Counted from the first letter of the stretch, positions 34,377 to 44,069 are shown. The stretch: DNA of 64,000 nt from Paenalicyclobacillus ferrooxydans (GCF_001399675.1 NZ_LJCO01000033.1:1-64000); one strand, 5' to 3'. Notes: generated by a model not told the origin, from the letters alone. Program-made: numbers and translations.

Positions 34377-36164
34377 ATGTCGGTTTCTGGTTCATCGTCG
34401 CTCAACTTGGGCGGGATGCAGGTTCTCAGTTCGATGATGGGGGGTATCGATTACTCCTCCATCATCTCCCAACTGTATCAAGCAGAAAAAGCGCCTGGAG
34501 ATGCACTTAATACAACGATTCAGCAAGACCAGTTGTATATCAATGACTGGTCGAATATTGCAAGTATGGCGAATTCACTGCAAAATGATCTCGCGGGGCT
34601 CGCGAGCCTTTCGACCTACAATTCGTTTTCCACAATTGCAACAGGGTCGTTAGCAAGTGCAACGGCACAAAGTGGTGCTAGCCCTGGCACGTATAATATT
34701 ACATTGCAAAAGGCTGGCACCGATGCCTCAATGACCAGTTCGGCAACAGGAATCAACGGGGCTATTGGACAAGCGGCAACTTCGAGCACTTTGCTCAGTC
34801 AATCCGTCTTTTCCCAACCGATTTCTGGTGGAACTATAAGTTTTACGTACGGTGGTACAACCGAGAGCTATAAAGTTAACACTGCGGATTCGTTGGGAAC
34901 GACACTCCAAAACTTAACAAATCTCACTGGAGGACAAGTTGCATTCGCTTTGAACTCCTCGAATCAAATTACAGTGTCCGTTGCGAGCACGGCGGCTGGA
35001 GGTGTTGTTCTCGGATCTCCTGGTGACACGAGTAACTTCTTTCAGGCCGTTGGCTTAAATGGTAACTCGGCATCGGTCGGAGGTTCCACAACCAGCCATC
35101 TGGTTGGAGTGGCGCAGTTGCAGCAACCACTGCAGTCCTCCAACTTGGCAGGGGGGGTGACATCTACACCATCTGGTGGGATCAGTACTCTTGTTGTCAA
35201 TGGAGTGAACATTAACTACAATACCGCGTCCGATTCTCTTGAATCCTTGATGCAAAACATCAATAGTTCGACAGCCGGAGTCACAGCAAGTTACGACCCG
35301 ATTCAGGATAAAATCACGTTGACATCTAATTCTGCACAGCCAATCACCGTGGCAGATGGAACGAATAGCACCATTGCCAAAGCACTTGGTCTTGCGGGGA
35401 CCTCATCTGCAGGCACAAATTGGGTCTATAAAGTTGGCGGCAACTCCGGTCTCAGTAGTCCGACGCCGACAATTTCAAACGCCATTCCTGGGGTGAATTT
35501 TACGTTTGCGAATAGTGCTGTGGCCAATACAACAGGTACCTTAACAGTGAAGCAAAATACGGATTCGCTTACAAAAGCAATTAGCCAATTTGTTGGTGAT
35601 TTCAACAATTTGTACACTGAAATCGAGAAATACACCGGAAAAGGCGGCGATTTGCAGTCTGATTCGCAGCTGAATCTATTCGGTACGCAAATCATGAACG
35701 ATGTTTTAAGTGTTGTCCCTGCCGCTCAACAAGCAGGCTATGCACAAACGACTGCTATGGGACTGGGGCTTTCCACTGGCCCGATTGGTTCCGCACCGGG
35801 AACAACGAATTCGCTGCATCTGAACACGAATACGTTAATTCAACAGTTCACAGCGAACCCGGCAGAAGTACGAACTATCTTTTCTAGTATTGCAACAACC
35901 TTGAACAACCATCTGACCGAGTACACAGGAACCATTAACAATCTCAATCCACTCAGTACTTATTCCTCGATGGGTGAGGGTGTCGTTCAGGCGCAACAGG
36001 ACATGTATAACAATGACATCAAGAGTCTTGAACAAGAACAGTCTAACATTTATACACAGGCACAAGACTACGAGCAAAACTTGGCAAAGCAATTCTCAGC
36101 CCTGCAGAGTTACCAACAGCAGATGACCATGACACAACAAGAGCTGTCCGCAATAGGAGGGTAA
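34377..36164 (+). CDS. fliD: Flagellar filament cap protein FliD
   Basis: A 595-residue filament cap/hook-associated protein 2. The N-terminal domain (GGIDYSSIISQLYQAEK) and C-terminal domain (LTKAISQFVGDFNNLYTEIEKYT; coiled end with EQEQSNIYTQAQDYE) are characteristic. It is longer than most FliD proteins because of a Ser/Thr/Gly-rich middle. ATG after AAGGGAG. Confidence 0.94.
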   Translation: MSVSGSSSLNLGGMQVLSSMMGGIDYSSIISQLYQAEKAPGDALNTTIQQDQLYINDWSNIASMANSLQNDLAGLASLSTYNSFSTIATGSLASATAQSGASPGTYNITLQKAGTDASMTSSATGINGAIGQAATSSTLLSQSVFSQPISGGTISFTYGGTTESYKVNTADSLGTTLQNLTNLTGGQVAFALNSSNQITVSVASTAAGGVVLGSPGDTSNFFQAVGLNGNSASVGGSTTSHLVGVAQLQQPLQSSNLAGGVTSTPSGGISTLVVNGVNINYNTASDSLESLMQNINSSTAGVTASYDPIQDKITLTSNSAQPITVADGTNSTIAKALGLAGTSSAGTNWVYKVGGNSGLSSPTPTISNAIPGVNFTFANSAVANTTGTLTVKQNTDSLTKAISQFVGDFNNLYTEIEKYTGKGGDLQSDSQLNLFGTQIMNDVLSVVPAAQQAGYAQTTAMGLGLSTGPIGSAPGTTNSLHLNTNTLIQQFTANPAEVRTIFSSIATTLNNHLTEYTGTINNLNPLSTYSSMGEGVVQAQQDMYNNDIKSLEQEQSNIYTQAQDYEQNLAKQFSALQSYQQQMTMTQQELSAIGG

Positions 36165-36190
36165 CCCATAAGAGAAATGAATGGTGGTAC

Positions 36191-38098
36191 ATGATGAATT
36201 TCTTAGAACGCAATCTGGAATCCTTAGGAAACAATAATGCTCAGATGATTGCAGAGTTGATAGCAAATTGTGAGTTTCCTACCAATCGTAAATGTGAACG
36301 GTCTTCAACAGGGGTTATGTATTATCGACATGAACATGACAGGCGCTGGATGCATCTGACCAGCGCCTACGCTCCTGAAGAGGAAGCAGCACGACAGTGC
36401 GAGCGACTTTTGCACGATACCACGTCGTCTCTTTGCTTCGTGCTTGGGGAGGCCGGCTTTTATCACGTTGAGGAGATTTTGAAGCGCGTTTCCTCAAAGA
36501 CGTTTGTTGTGCTTGTATCAAGCAAACCGGAGCATTTAAAGTTGGTTTTGCAGTCTCGGGATTTGAGTGGAGTTTTGTCAGATTATCGGTTGATTTTCGC
36601 AGTTGATTCGGATGAAAAGGTAGTGCACGGATTTCTGAATGAGATTGTCACACGCCATCCCAAGAAGATGCCAACCTTTACTGTCTTTGAACATCCGGTA
36701 GAGGGGACTTTACAATCTCAATTTTGCAAGGGCGTCAAGGAGCATCTCGCGTGGTTGTTTCGTACACTCATTTCGAACTTTCATACTGCTGCCTTGTATG
36801 AGGAATATTGGGCAGAAAATTTTATGCTTAATATCCCCTATTTCATAAATTCGAAGGTTATCACCGACCTAGAAGATAGCTGGATGAAAAAGCCTGTGAT
36901 TATTGTCGGAGCTGGCCCATCACTTGAGAAAAATATCCATTTGTTGCATAGGGCGAAGGGTAGAGCACTGATTGTATGCTGTGATACAGCATACAGAATA
37001 ATGAAACGACATGACATTGTTCCGGATTTGATTGTGACTGTAGATGGAACCCCTGCCAACGCGGAACATATGGCGGGGATCGATTATTCGGATGCCCCTT
37101 TGCTAGCTGATTACTATTCTCACTATGACATTATAGCTAATCATAAAAACAATAAAATTTTTATCGAAACAATTGATTTTCACCAAAACTGGTGGGACAA
37201 AGTTAGCCCATTTCGAAAACAGAAGGCTTCAATCGTATCAGGTGGTTCTGTAGCGACACTCGCGTTCAGTTTTGCTCGTCGTATCGGAGCCAATCCCATT
37301 ATTCTCATCGGGGTTGACTTGTCTTATCCCGGTGGCATGTACTACGCCAAAGGAGCCATACACGACGATCGAACTGTAGAAGATGTAAAGAAAACTAGAC
37401 AATTGATTGAGGTCACTGACCTCAATGGTAGTACCACATATACAACTAGTGACTATTACTACTATCTTCAATGGTTTGAGCGTCAGGCTAAAGAGTCGAC
37501 CGATGGTCGACTGTATATCAATGCAACAGAAGGCGGGGCACTAAAAGAGGGATTTCAGATCTCTACTCTTCGTGAAGTCATTGACCGTTATTGTGACAAC
37601 GATGCCAACACACAAGCTTGGATGGAGTTGCTCGCGTCTAAACCTGTTGATCCCGCCCTGATTGCTCAGACTACGCAAAATATTAAACGCTCGTACTTCG
37701 AAACCAAGGGGTTGGTCAATCTAAGTGCGATTTTGATAAAACGACTAGAGCAATTCGTTTTGACTATTGCGGACGGAAAATACGCTGATATTCCCGAGAT
37801 GGTGTCGTTTATTCAGAAAGGGTACGCGAAGACCATGCGCTTACAGTATGCCCTCACATTCATCAACGGACAGGCCCACAAAACGGCTTGGAAGGATCAT
37901 TTGGTTGAGACTGTGATGGAGGACGGGAGAGACTCACTGACCGAAAGAGAACGTGCCATCGCATCTGCCCACCGAACCCTTGATTTGTTTCGTGATTTTT
38001 ATAGAGTGGCGCAAGACACGGTACAACTGCATCGCCGCGGGCTGGCCGTGTTGAAACAGACCTATCAAACAGGGGAGGCTAGTATGGATGAATGCTAG
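36191..38098 (+). CDS. Motility-associated glycosyltransferase, Maf/DUF115 family
   Basis: A 635-residue protein of the DUF115/Maf family. In Campylobacter, Aeromonas, Magnetospirillum and Clostridium these are linked to transfer of nonulosonic acids (pseudaminic or legionaminic) to flagellin. The core signature is KPVIIVGAGPSLEKNI, VCCDTAYRIMKRHDIVPDLI and TVDGTP. It sits between fliD and fliS and just before the legionaminate genes, so transfer of CMP-legionaminic acid to flagellin is the natural proposal. Its last 11 bases overlap fliS. Confidence 0.88.
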   Translation: MMNFLERNLESLGNNNAQMIAELIANCEFPTNRKCERSSTGVMYYRHEHDRRWMHLTSAYAPEEEAARQCERLLHDTTSSLCFVLGEAGFYHVEEILKRVSSKTFVVLVSSKPEHLKLVLQSRDLSGVLSDYRLIFAVDSDEKVVHGFLNEIVTRHPKKMPTFTVFEHPVEGTLQSQFCKGVKEHLAWLFRTLISNFHTAALYEEYWAENFMLNIPYFINSKVITDLEDSWMKKPVIIVGAGPSLEKNIHLLHRAKGRALIVCCDTAYRIMKRHDIVPDLIVTVDGTPANAEHMAGIDYSDAPLLADYYSHYDIIANHKNNKIFIETIDFHQNWWDKVSPFRKQKASIVSGGSVATLAFSFARRIGANPIILIGVDLSYPGGMYYAKGAIHDDRTVEDVKKTRQLIEVTDLNGSTTYTTSDYYYYLQWFERQAKESTDGRLYINATEGGALKEGFQISTLREVIDRYCDNDANTQAWMELLASKPVDPALIAQTTQNIKRSYFETKGLVNLSAILIKRLEQFVLTIADGKYADIPEMVSFIQKGYAKTMRLQYALTFINGQAHKTAWKDHLVETVMEDGRDSLTERERAIASAHRTLDLFRDFYRVAQDTVQLHRRGLAVLKQTYQTGEASMDEC

Positions 38099-38471
38099 TC
38101 AAGAATATCTGGAAATGCAAATCGAAAGCGCATCACAGGGGCAAAAGTTAATCATGTTGCATGACGGCTTAATCCGCTTTGCCAAGATTGCAATGAAGGC
38201 TATTGACGATAAGCGATATGATGTAGCGTCTGAAAACCTGAAATATGCACAGAACATTGCTTTACACTTGCGGAGTTCTCTCGTACATGACCATACACCG
38301 GACCTCACTGGCAACTTGGACACGCTATATTCCTACTGGTACATCCTTCTCACGCGGGCCAACATAGACAAGTCAATTGAACCCCTTCATGAGTTGATTC
38401 CGTTGGTGAAGCAGATGCGTGATACATGGGACACACTCGAAAAGCAATTGATTCAAGAGGGGAATGGTTGA
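38088..38471 (+). CDS. fliS: Flagellin export chaperone FliS
   Basis: A 127-residue helical chaperone that binds the flagellin C-terminus. It shows the YLEMQIESASQGQKLIMLHDGLIRF opening region (split here as YLEMQIESAS and LIMLHDGLIRF) and LYSYWYILLTRANID. It starts inside the end of the Maf gene, which suggests translational coupling. Confidence 0.92.
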   Translation: MNASQEYLEMQIESASQGQKLIMLHDGLIRFAKIAMKAIDDKRYDVASENLKYAQNIALHLRSSLVHDHTPDLTGNLDTLYSYWYILLTRANIDKSIEPLHELIPLVKQMRDTWDTLEKQLIQEGNG

Positions 38472-38473
38472 CC

Positions 38474-39076
38474 TTGTCGCTTGTCATAGATGGCGTGCTT
38501 CAACCCATTGATAATACGCTGACGTCTTTGCGGGACCGTATTCTGGAACTGCAGACCGAACAACGGTATGTGAAGACTGTCATGGTCAATGGTGAGAGCA
38601 CAGTTCTTACGGATATTTTTAACAGACATTTTGCAGAGGAATCACAGGTGGAAATTTTTACTTACAACTCCTTGGACGAATTAATTGAAGATACGATGGA
38701 GTCATCAAACCAATATATACCACGTCTCATTGGAGCCATTGAATCGAGTGTCCGGGCATTTGCAGACTTCCGCAATGTCGAGGGTGTCGAATGGCTTCAG
38801 AAATCTGCAGGGATCCTTGATTGGCATCTTGGTGTTCTTCGAAACTTTGACGCGATGGCACCTGAGAAGGACATCTTGGTTTGTGAAATGTACAATCGCA
38901 CCCAGGAAACATATGATGCCGTTAAACAAGCCGTTGAATCTGTGGATTTTGTGGCACTGCATGATCTTCTGAAGCATGAACTTCTTCCGCTTCTCTTGTC
39001 CTGGCATCAATCAGTACAAGTGTTCCAGCACCAGATGGAGTTAGAACACATGAAACAAAAATTGAATTTACATTAA
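38474..39076 (+). CDS. Helical protein of unknown function in the FliT position
   Basis: A 200-residue, mostly helical protein with no recognised domain. It starts at TTG 38474, 2 nt after the fliS stop; an upstream ATG in the frame lies inside fliS. The position after fliS is where fliT (fliD chaperone) usually lies, but this protein is about twice as long and shows no clear FliT motif. It precedes the legionaminate operon. A chaperone or glycan-related role is speculation. Confidence 0.7.
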   Translation: MSLVIDGVLQPIDNTLTSLRDRILELQTEQRYVKTVMVNGESTVLTDIFNRHFAEESQVEIFTYNSLDELIEDTMESSNQYIPRLIGAIESSVRAFADFRNVEGVEWLQKSAGILDWHLGVLRNFDAMAPEKDILVCEMYNRTQETYDAVKQAVESVDFVALHDLLKHELLPLLLSWHQSVQVFQHQMELEHMKQKLNLH

Positions 39077-39088
39077 GGATGGATTTGC

Positions 39089-40159
39089 GTGCTGAAAGGT
39101 CGAAACGTTCTTGTTACGGGGGGTACAGGATCAATCGGCAGTGAAATTGTTCGCCAAGTGCTGAAACAAGAGCCGAACGTAGTGCGCGTTTACAGTAGGG
39201 ATGAATCTAAGCAGTTTGACCTTCAACATGAATTAGCCTCATACGGCTTGACAGTCCGATACCTTGTCGGCGACGTTAGGGATTTTGAACGACTACGTTT
39301 TGCAATGGATGGAATAGACGTTGTATTCCATGCGAGTGCATTAAAACATGTGCCAAGCTGTGAATTCAATCCGTTCGAAGCTGTAAAAACAAACATTATC
39401 GGCACACAGAATGTTATTCAAGCTTCATTAGACTGCGGTGTGGAACGCGTGATAGGCGTCTCCACAGACAAGGCAGTTAGTCCATCCAACACGATGGGTG
39501 CCACGAAATTACTTGCGGAGAAACTCCTCAGTTCTGCGAATCTTTACAAAGGGAATCGGAGAACCGTCTTTTCCTGTGTTCGATTTGGGAACGTGATGGG
39601 GTCTCGGGGGTCTGTACTGCCGCTGTTTGTCGATCATGTTCTTCAGCACAAGGACCTTCCTGTAACTGATTTGGAAATGAAACGATTTATGATGTCGATC
39701 ACTGACGCAGTTAAGCTTGTGTTACAGGCCGGGGAGATTGCGGAAGGGGGAGAGACATTCATTTTACAAATGCCGGTTATCCGTGTGGTAGACCTGGCAA
39801 TGCAGACAATTGCGATCCTGTCTGAGGAGTTTGGTTTGCCTGGAGTCTCAACATCGGTTGTTGGAATCCGACGCGGTGAGAAGCTGAATGAAGTCCTGAT
39901 CGGCGATGAAGAACTGTCACGCGCCTATCGGTTGAATGACATGTACGTGATTAAGCCAGAATGGAAAGCAGATTCATATGGATGGGAAAATTTTGCACAT
40001 CGTCCAGAATCATCGTGGTCCAGACTCTACGATACTGCTTCTGCTCCCGTGGCGACGCCCGAGGAAGTCGCAGCATTGATTGCACCCGTGGTGGAACGAA
40101 TTCTTGCGGAAAAAGGCGTTTTCGTACCGGGTGTTAAAGACCGGGTGTATGTCTCATGA
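39089..40159 (+). CDS. legB: UDP-GlcNAc 4,6-dehydratase, LegB/PseB-like
   Basis: A 356-residue extended short-chain dehydrogenase, first enzyme of a nonulosonic acid pathway, which makes the 4-keto-6-deoxy sugar from UDP-GlcNAc. The NAD site is GGTGSIG (11-17); FHASALKHVP, STDKAVSPSNTMGATK and RFGNVMGSRGSVLP are typical of CapD/PseB-like dehydratases. The usual catalytic Tyr of the YxxxK pair is Met136, with Lys140 kept, as reported for Met-type 4,6-dehydratases such as WbpM. That fits retention of configuration (legionaminic route) rather than the C5-epimerising PseB. GTG start; its stop overlaps the next start (ATGA). Confidence 0.85.
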   Translation: MLKGRNVLVTGGTGSIGSEIVRQVLKQEPNVVRVYSRDESKQFDLQHELASYGLTVRYLVGDVRDFERLRFAMDGIDVVFHASALKHVPSCEFNPFEAVKTNIIGTQNVIQASLDCGVERVIGVSTDKAVSPSNTMGATKLLAEKLLSSANLYKGNRRTVFSCVRFGNVMGSRGSVLPLFVDHVLQHKDLPVTDLEMKRFMMSITDAVKLVLQAGEIAEGGETFILQMPVIRVVDLAMQTIAILSEEFGLPGVSTSVVGIRRGEKLNEVLIGDEELSRAYRLNDMYVIKPEWKADSYGWENFAHRPESSWSRLYDTASAPVATPEEVAALIAPVVERILAEKGVFVPGVKDRVYVS

Positions 40160-40851
40160 GAGGGCTAGCTGTGATACCTGCACGCGGGGGCTCCAAAGGT
40201 GTTCCACGAAAGAACATTCGCTTCCTGGCTGGTCGACCACTGATCGAATATTCGATTTCTATAGCCCTGGCTTGCCCGTACATTGACCGCGTCATTGTGA
40301 GTACAGATGACGACGACATCGCTAATATTGCAAGAGCAGCAGGAGCGGAGGTGCCTTGGCTTCGTCCCGCGGCACTTGCACAGGATGATACGTCTACCAT
40401 GCAAGTTTTGCAGGATTTATCCTATCGTTTGTTTACAGAAGAAGGCTACGAGCCGAATTTTATATTACTTCTTCAACCTACTTCCCCATTTCGGACACTA
40501 GACGACGTAAATCACGCAATTGAGTTGTATCAAACTACCCAGTGTGACGAGGTTGTTTCTGTTGTGAAGTCGAAATATCATCCAAATTGGTGCTTTCATG
40601 CTGCAGATGATCGACTTGTACCATACGAAGAAGCAGTGATTTCGCGACGCCAAGACCTTACCCCGGTCTATGCGCTCAACGGCGCTGTATATGTTTATTC
40701 ATCGGAATGCATTGTGAACGGCGTGACAAAGAAACCCAAGTATTTTATCGAAATGCCTGAAGAACGTTCGATTGACATTGACACTGAATTTGACTTTCAA
40801 CTTGCGGAACTGGTGATGGCGCATGGGATTGTAGAGGGTGTGGTCCTATGA
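40156..40851 (+). CDS. legF: CMP-legionaminic (nonulosonic) acid synthetase, NeuA/LegF family
   Basis: A 231-residue cytidylyltransferase that activates the nonulosonic acid with CTP. N-terminal motif IPARGGSKGVPRKNIR binds nucleotide; LQPTSPFRT and the acidic IDIDTEFDF are typical of the NeuA/PseF/LegF family. Both ends overlap neighbours by 4 nt (ATGA), so the genes are tightly coupled. Confidence 0.9.
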   Translation: MRGLAVIPARGGSKGVPRKNIRFLAGRPLIEYSISIALACPYIDRVIVSTDDDDIANIARAAGAEVPWLRPAALAQDDTSTMQVLQDLSYRLFTEEGYEPNFILLLQPTSPFRTLDDVNHAIELYQTTQCDEVVSVVKSKYHPNWCFHAADDRLVPYEEAVISRRQDLTPVYALNGAVYVYSSECIVNGVTKKPKYFIEMPEERSIDIDTEFDFQLAELVMAHGIVEGVVL

Positions 40852-41993
40852 AAAAGGTGGCTGTTGTTACGGGAACGCGTTCAGAATACGGTATTCTAAA
40901 GCCCGTGTTATCAGCCATATCGGATCATCCAGACTTGACGCTTCACCTCTGGGTTACTGGGATGCACCTTCTGAAACGGTTTGGATACACAATAGATGAA
41001 ATTGGTCGGGACGGTTGGGACGTAGAAGCAGTGGTACCCATGTACAACGATGAGGATAAATCTCATGCGCCTGCATTGGCACGTGCGATAACCGGTTTTG
41101 ATGAAACTATTGCCAAGTACCGTCCTGACTGGATTGTCGTGCTTGGTGACAGGTTAGAGCCATTTGCTGTCGCACAGGCTGCTGCATTGTCAAGGATTGC
41201 AGTGGCACACATTCACGGTGGAGATAGAACAAATGGTGCGAACATCGATGAACAAATTCGGCACGCTCTGACGAGATTCTCTAATCTGCATTTTGCCGCT
41301 TCCAAGCAGAGTGCAGACAGGCTGTTAAAGATGGGTGAGGAACCTTGGCGGGTGGAATGCGTTGGTGCTCCCGCATTGGATACCATTCTGAATGAGAAAC
41401 TATACTCGAGAGCGGCATTATCAGGCATCCTGTCGTTTGACGTCACCGTACCCTATATTTTGTGCGCGCAACATAGCGTAACTTCGCAAAGTGACGATGC
41501 CTATCGACAAATGCAATTAACTTTGGAAACCGTTGCGGAGTTTAATTTACCAACAATAGTCGTGTATCCGAATAACGACAGCGGATCAGAAGGGATTATC
41601 CAGGCGATAGTCCCATATCAGGACCACCCTCTATTCAGCGTCCAGACATCACTTCCACAAAGAGTATATTTAAGTCTCCTTAAGCATGCCAGCGTTCTCG
41701 TTGGCAACTCGTCCAGCGGACTACTCGAAGCGCCGTCTTTTGGTCTCCCGATGGTACACATAGGTATGAGGAATAAGGGGCGTGAACATGCGGACAACAT
41801 CCAATTCGTAGACCATCGGAAAGGGGAAATCAGCAGAGCAATCTCAATCGCGCTGTATAACGCGGAGTATCGCCAGTACGTCAGAGGTCTAGAGAGTCCA
41901 TACGGAGATGGGCAAGCCGGTGTACGGATTGCAAAGCGACTGGCAGAAACGCGAATTAACGAGGTGTTATTACAGAAACAACTCTCCTTTTAG
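40848..41993 (+). CDS. legG: Hydrolysing UDP-sugar 2-epimerase, NeuC/LegG family
   Basis: A 381-residue enzyme of the hydrolysing UDP-GlcNAc 2-epimerase family. In the legionaminic pathway this step releases the free diacetamido-mannose from UDP-diacetylbacillosamine. Motifs: VVTGTRSEYGILKPV, VLGDRLEPFAVA, AHIHGGDRTNG and VGNSSSGLLEAPSFG. A NeuC-like enzyme rather than a PseG nucleotidase is a main reason to call this the legionaminic route. Confidence 0.9.
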   Translation: MKKVAVVTGTRSEYGILKPVLSAISDHPDLTLHLWVTGMHLLKRFGYTIDEIGRDGWDVEAVVPMYNDEDKSHAPALARAITGFDETIAKYRPDWIVVLGDRLEPFAVAQAAALSRIAVAHIHGGDRTNGANIDEQIRHALTRFSNLHFAASKQSADRLLKMGEEPWRVECVGAPALDTILNEKLYSRAALSGILSFDVTVPYILCAQHSVTSQSDDAYRQMQLTLETVAEFNLPTIVVYPNNDSGSEGIIQAIVPYQDHPLFSVQTSLPQRVYLSLLKHASVLVGNSSSGLLEAPSFGLPMVHIGMRNKGREHADNIQFVDHRKGEISRAISIALYNAEYRQYVRGLESPYGDGQAGVRIAKRLAETRINEVLLQKQLSF

Positions 41994-42005
41994 AAGGTGA
42001 TATAG

Positions 42006-43025
42006 GTGACTCGATGTTTTGTCATTGCTGAAATTGGAGTCAATCACAATGGTTCATTGGAAACCGCCAAGAAACTTGTGGGTCTTGCGAAAGCAGCGGG
42101 GGCAGACGCGGTCAAGTTTCAAACGTTCCAAACTGCCGAGTTGGTGACGAGGAAGGCGAAACAAGCATCCTACCAAATGGATAACGATCCTCATTTGAGT
42201 CAGTTCGATATGCTCGAGCGGCTCGAACTAACCAACGAAGAAACGGTCGAACTAAAAAATTATGCAGAGGCTAGAGAGATAGAGTTCTTGTCGTCCCCGT
42301 TTGACATCGCGAGCGTACACTTTCTAAAGTCTATCGGGGTTAAGACCATTAAAATCGGATCAGGTGAAATTACAAATCGCTTTTTACTTCAAACGGTTGC
42401 TGATACGGGGTTACCGGTGATTTTGTCAACAGGGATGAGCTCACTTGGCGAAGTTGAACAGGCACTATCCATTCTCATCGAAAACGACGTGACATTATTG
42501 CACTGTACAACATCCTATCCCACACCGTTTGAAAGCGTGAACCTGCGAAGCATGTTGACGCTGAGACATGCCTTCGATTGTCCTGTAGGGTATTCGGATC
42601 ACACGGAGGGGATCGAGATTGCAGTGGCGGCAGTAGCCTTAGGAGCCACAGTCATTGAGAAACATCTAACTTATGACCGTTCTGCAATCGGCCCAGATCA
42701 TAAAGCATCTTTGGAACCACCGGAGTTTAAAGCGATGGTCGAGGCCGTACGGAACGTAGAAATGGCGTTAGGTACTTCACGCAAGCAATGCTCTCCTGCA
42801 GAGATAGGTAATCGTGATGTTGCCCGCAAGAGTCTGGTCTTTACCCGTTCAATGACAGCTGGGGATATCATTACCGCTACAGACCTTACCGCGAAGCGCC
42901 CGGGTTACGGTATCTCGTCTATGCAATCCGCTGATGTGATAGGTTTCTCTCTCATTCAGTCGGTGCCAAAAGACACAGTTGTTACATGGGAGCTATTGAA
43001 AGGAGCCAAGACAGATGCCGAGTGA
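42006..43025 (+). CDS. legI: Legionaminic acid synthase, NeuB/LegI family
   Basis: A 339-residue PEP-dependent synthase that condenses the diacetamido hexose with phosphoenolpyruvate. The TIM-barrel domain shows AEIGVNHNGSLETAKKL, DAVKFQTFQ, LHCTTSYPTPFESVNL and GYSDHTEG; the C-terminal SAF antifreeze-like domain follows (RKSLVFTRSMTAGDIITATD). GTG start after AAGGTG. Its 3' end overlaps the YvyF-like gene by 11 nt. Confidence 0.93.
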   Translation: MTRCFVIAEIGVNHNGSLETAKKLVGLAKAAGADAVKFQTFQTAELVTRKAKQASYQMDNDPHLSQFDMLERLELTNEETVELKNYAEAREIEFLSSPFDIASVHFLKSIGVKTIKIGSGEITNRFLLQTVADTGLPVILSTGMSSLGEVEQALSILIENDVTLLHCTTSYPTPFESVNLRSMLTLRHAFDCPVGYSDHTEGIEIAVAAVALGATVIEKHLTYDRSAIGPDHKASLEPPEFKAMVEAVRNVEMALGTSRKQCSPAEIGNRDVARKSLVFTRSMTAGDIITATDLTAKRPGYGISSMQSADVIGFSLIQSVPKDTVVTWELLKGAKTDAE

Positions 43026-43413
43026 TTTGAAAGGGTTATCGAATTGTGTTCAATGTGGGAAGATCTACTTGCGGATCACGTCCGCATTCTGTCCGGATTG
43101 CTTGAAGCAAGACCGAGAGAATCTTGAAAATGTAAGAGACTACCTGCGCTTTAATCGCGGTGCATCTATGGAAGAAACTGTTTCAGATACCGGTGTTGAC
43201 CCGGGAAGGATTGTGGCATGGATTCAAGCAGGGCACTTGATGCTGAGCCCTCAGTCGGCCATTAAATATCCGTGTGAAAATAAGTGCGGTAGTCTTATAC
43301 AGTCCGGAAAATATTGCCGAGAATGTCTTCATGATCTATCCAGATCGTTGGAAGTGCAAGTTCCTGAGCCTCGCAACCGAGGACACGGTTTCCTGTCGAA
43401 GGATAAATTTTGA
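43015..43413 (+). CDS. yvyF: YvyF-like flagellar operon protein
   Basis: A 132-residue protein of the YvyF type, which in Bacillus lies next to flgM-flgN-flgK. It has an N-terminal zinc finger (CVQCGKIYLRITSAFCPDC), a helix-turn-helix-like middle (MEETVSDTGVDPGRIVAWI) and a second Cys cluster (CENKCG...YCREC). Function is not well defined; a regulator role is plausible. Here it is embedded in the legionaminate operon, overlapping legI. Confidence 0.82.
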   Translation: MPSDLKGLSNCVQCGKIYLRITSAFCPDCLKQDRENLENVRDYLRFNRGASMEETVSDTGVDPGRIVAWIQAGHLMLSPQSAIKYPCENKCGSLIQSGKYCRECLHDLSRSLEVQVPEPRNRGHGFLSKDKF

Positions 43414-43430
43414 GACGGTGGAGCGAATCC

Positions 43431-44066
43431 ATGAGAACAGTCATTATTGGGGGTGGTGGTCATGCGAAAGTTGTTATCGATTCATTTCGACGCGCCTACC
43501 CCGAATGTGAGTTGGTTGGTGTGGTTGACGATTGTCCCCAGCTGTCTGGAGGTAAAGTACTTGGCGTCCCTGTCATTGGACATCTAGCGATGCTGGGACA
43601 TATAAGGGACTCTGTTGATTTCGCTTTTATTGCTATTGGTGACAATCAAATTCGCGAAAGTATTGCCCTGAAGATCCGACATTTACAGTTCGATTTCCCT
43701 GTACTTGTACATCCGAGTGCAGTGGTCAGCAGTTCGGTGGAGATAGGTGCAGGAACGTTCGTAGCAGCTGGTACTGTCTTGCAACCGGACATCCGAGTGG
43801 GTGCACATAGTATTCTGAATACCGGAGCGACCATTGATCATGATTGCCATATCGGTGATTTTGTCCACATTTGCCCGGGTGTCCATCTCGCGGGTGCAGT
43901 ATCCGTTGGCCATAGTGCACATGTTGGTATTGGCTCATCGGTGATTCAAACCGTTAGCATAGGAAACAGTGCCTACATTGGTGCGGGTTCAACCGTCGTT
44001 CACGACATCGGTCCTGGAGTGCTGGCATATGGAACACCATGCCGTGTAATTCGACATTGTGAATGA
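43431..44066 (+). CDS. legH: Sugar N/O-acetyltransferase, NeuD/LegH family
   Basis: A 211-residue acyltransferase with an N-terminal PglD-like nucleotide-sugar domain (IIGGGGHAKVVID) and a C-terminal left-handed beta-helix with hexapeptide repeats (about residues 95-200; NTGATIDHDCHIGDF holds the catalytic His). In the legionaminic route it acetylates the 4-amino sugar. ATG 43431 gives the canonical RTVIIGGGGHAK start. Confidence 0.88.
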   Translation: MRTVIIGGGGHAKVVIDSFRRAYPECELVGVVDDCPQLSGGKVLGVPVIGHLAMLGHIRDSVDFAFIAIGDNQIRESIALKIRHLQFDFPVLVHPSAVVSSSVEIGAGTFVAAGTVLQPDIRVGAHSILNTGATIDHDCHIGDFVHICPGVHLAGAVSVGHSAHVGIGSSVIQTVSIGNSAYIGAGSTVVHDIGPGVLAYGTPCRVIRHCE

Positions 44067-44069
44067 CAG

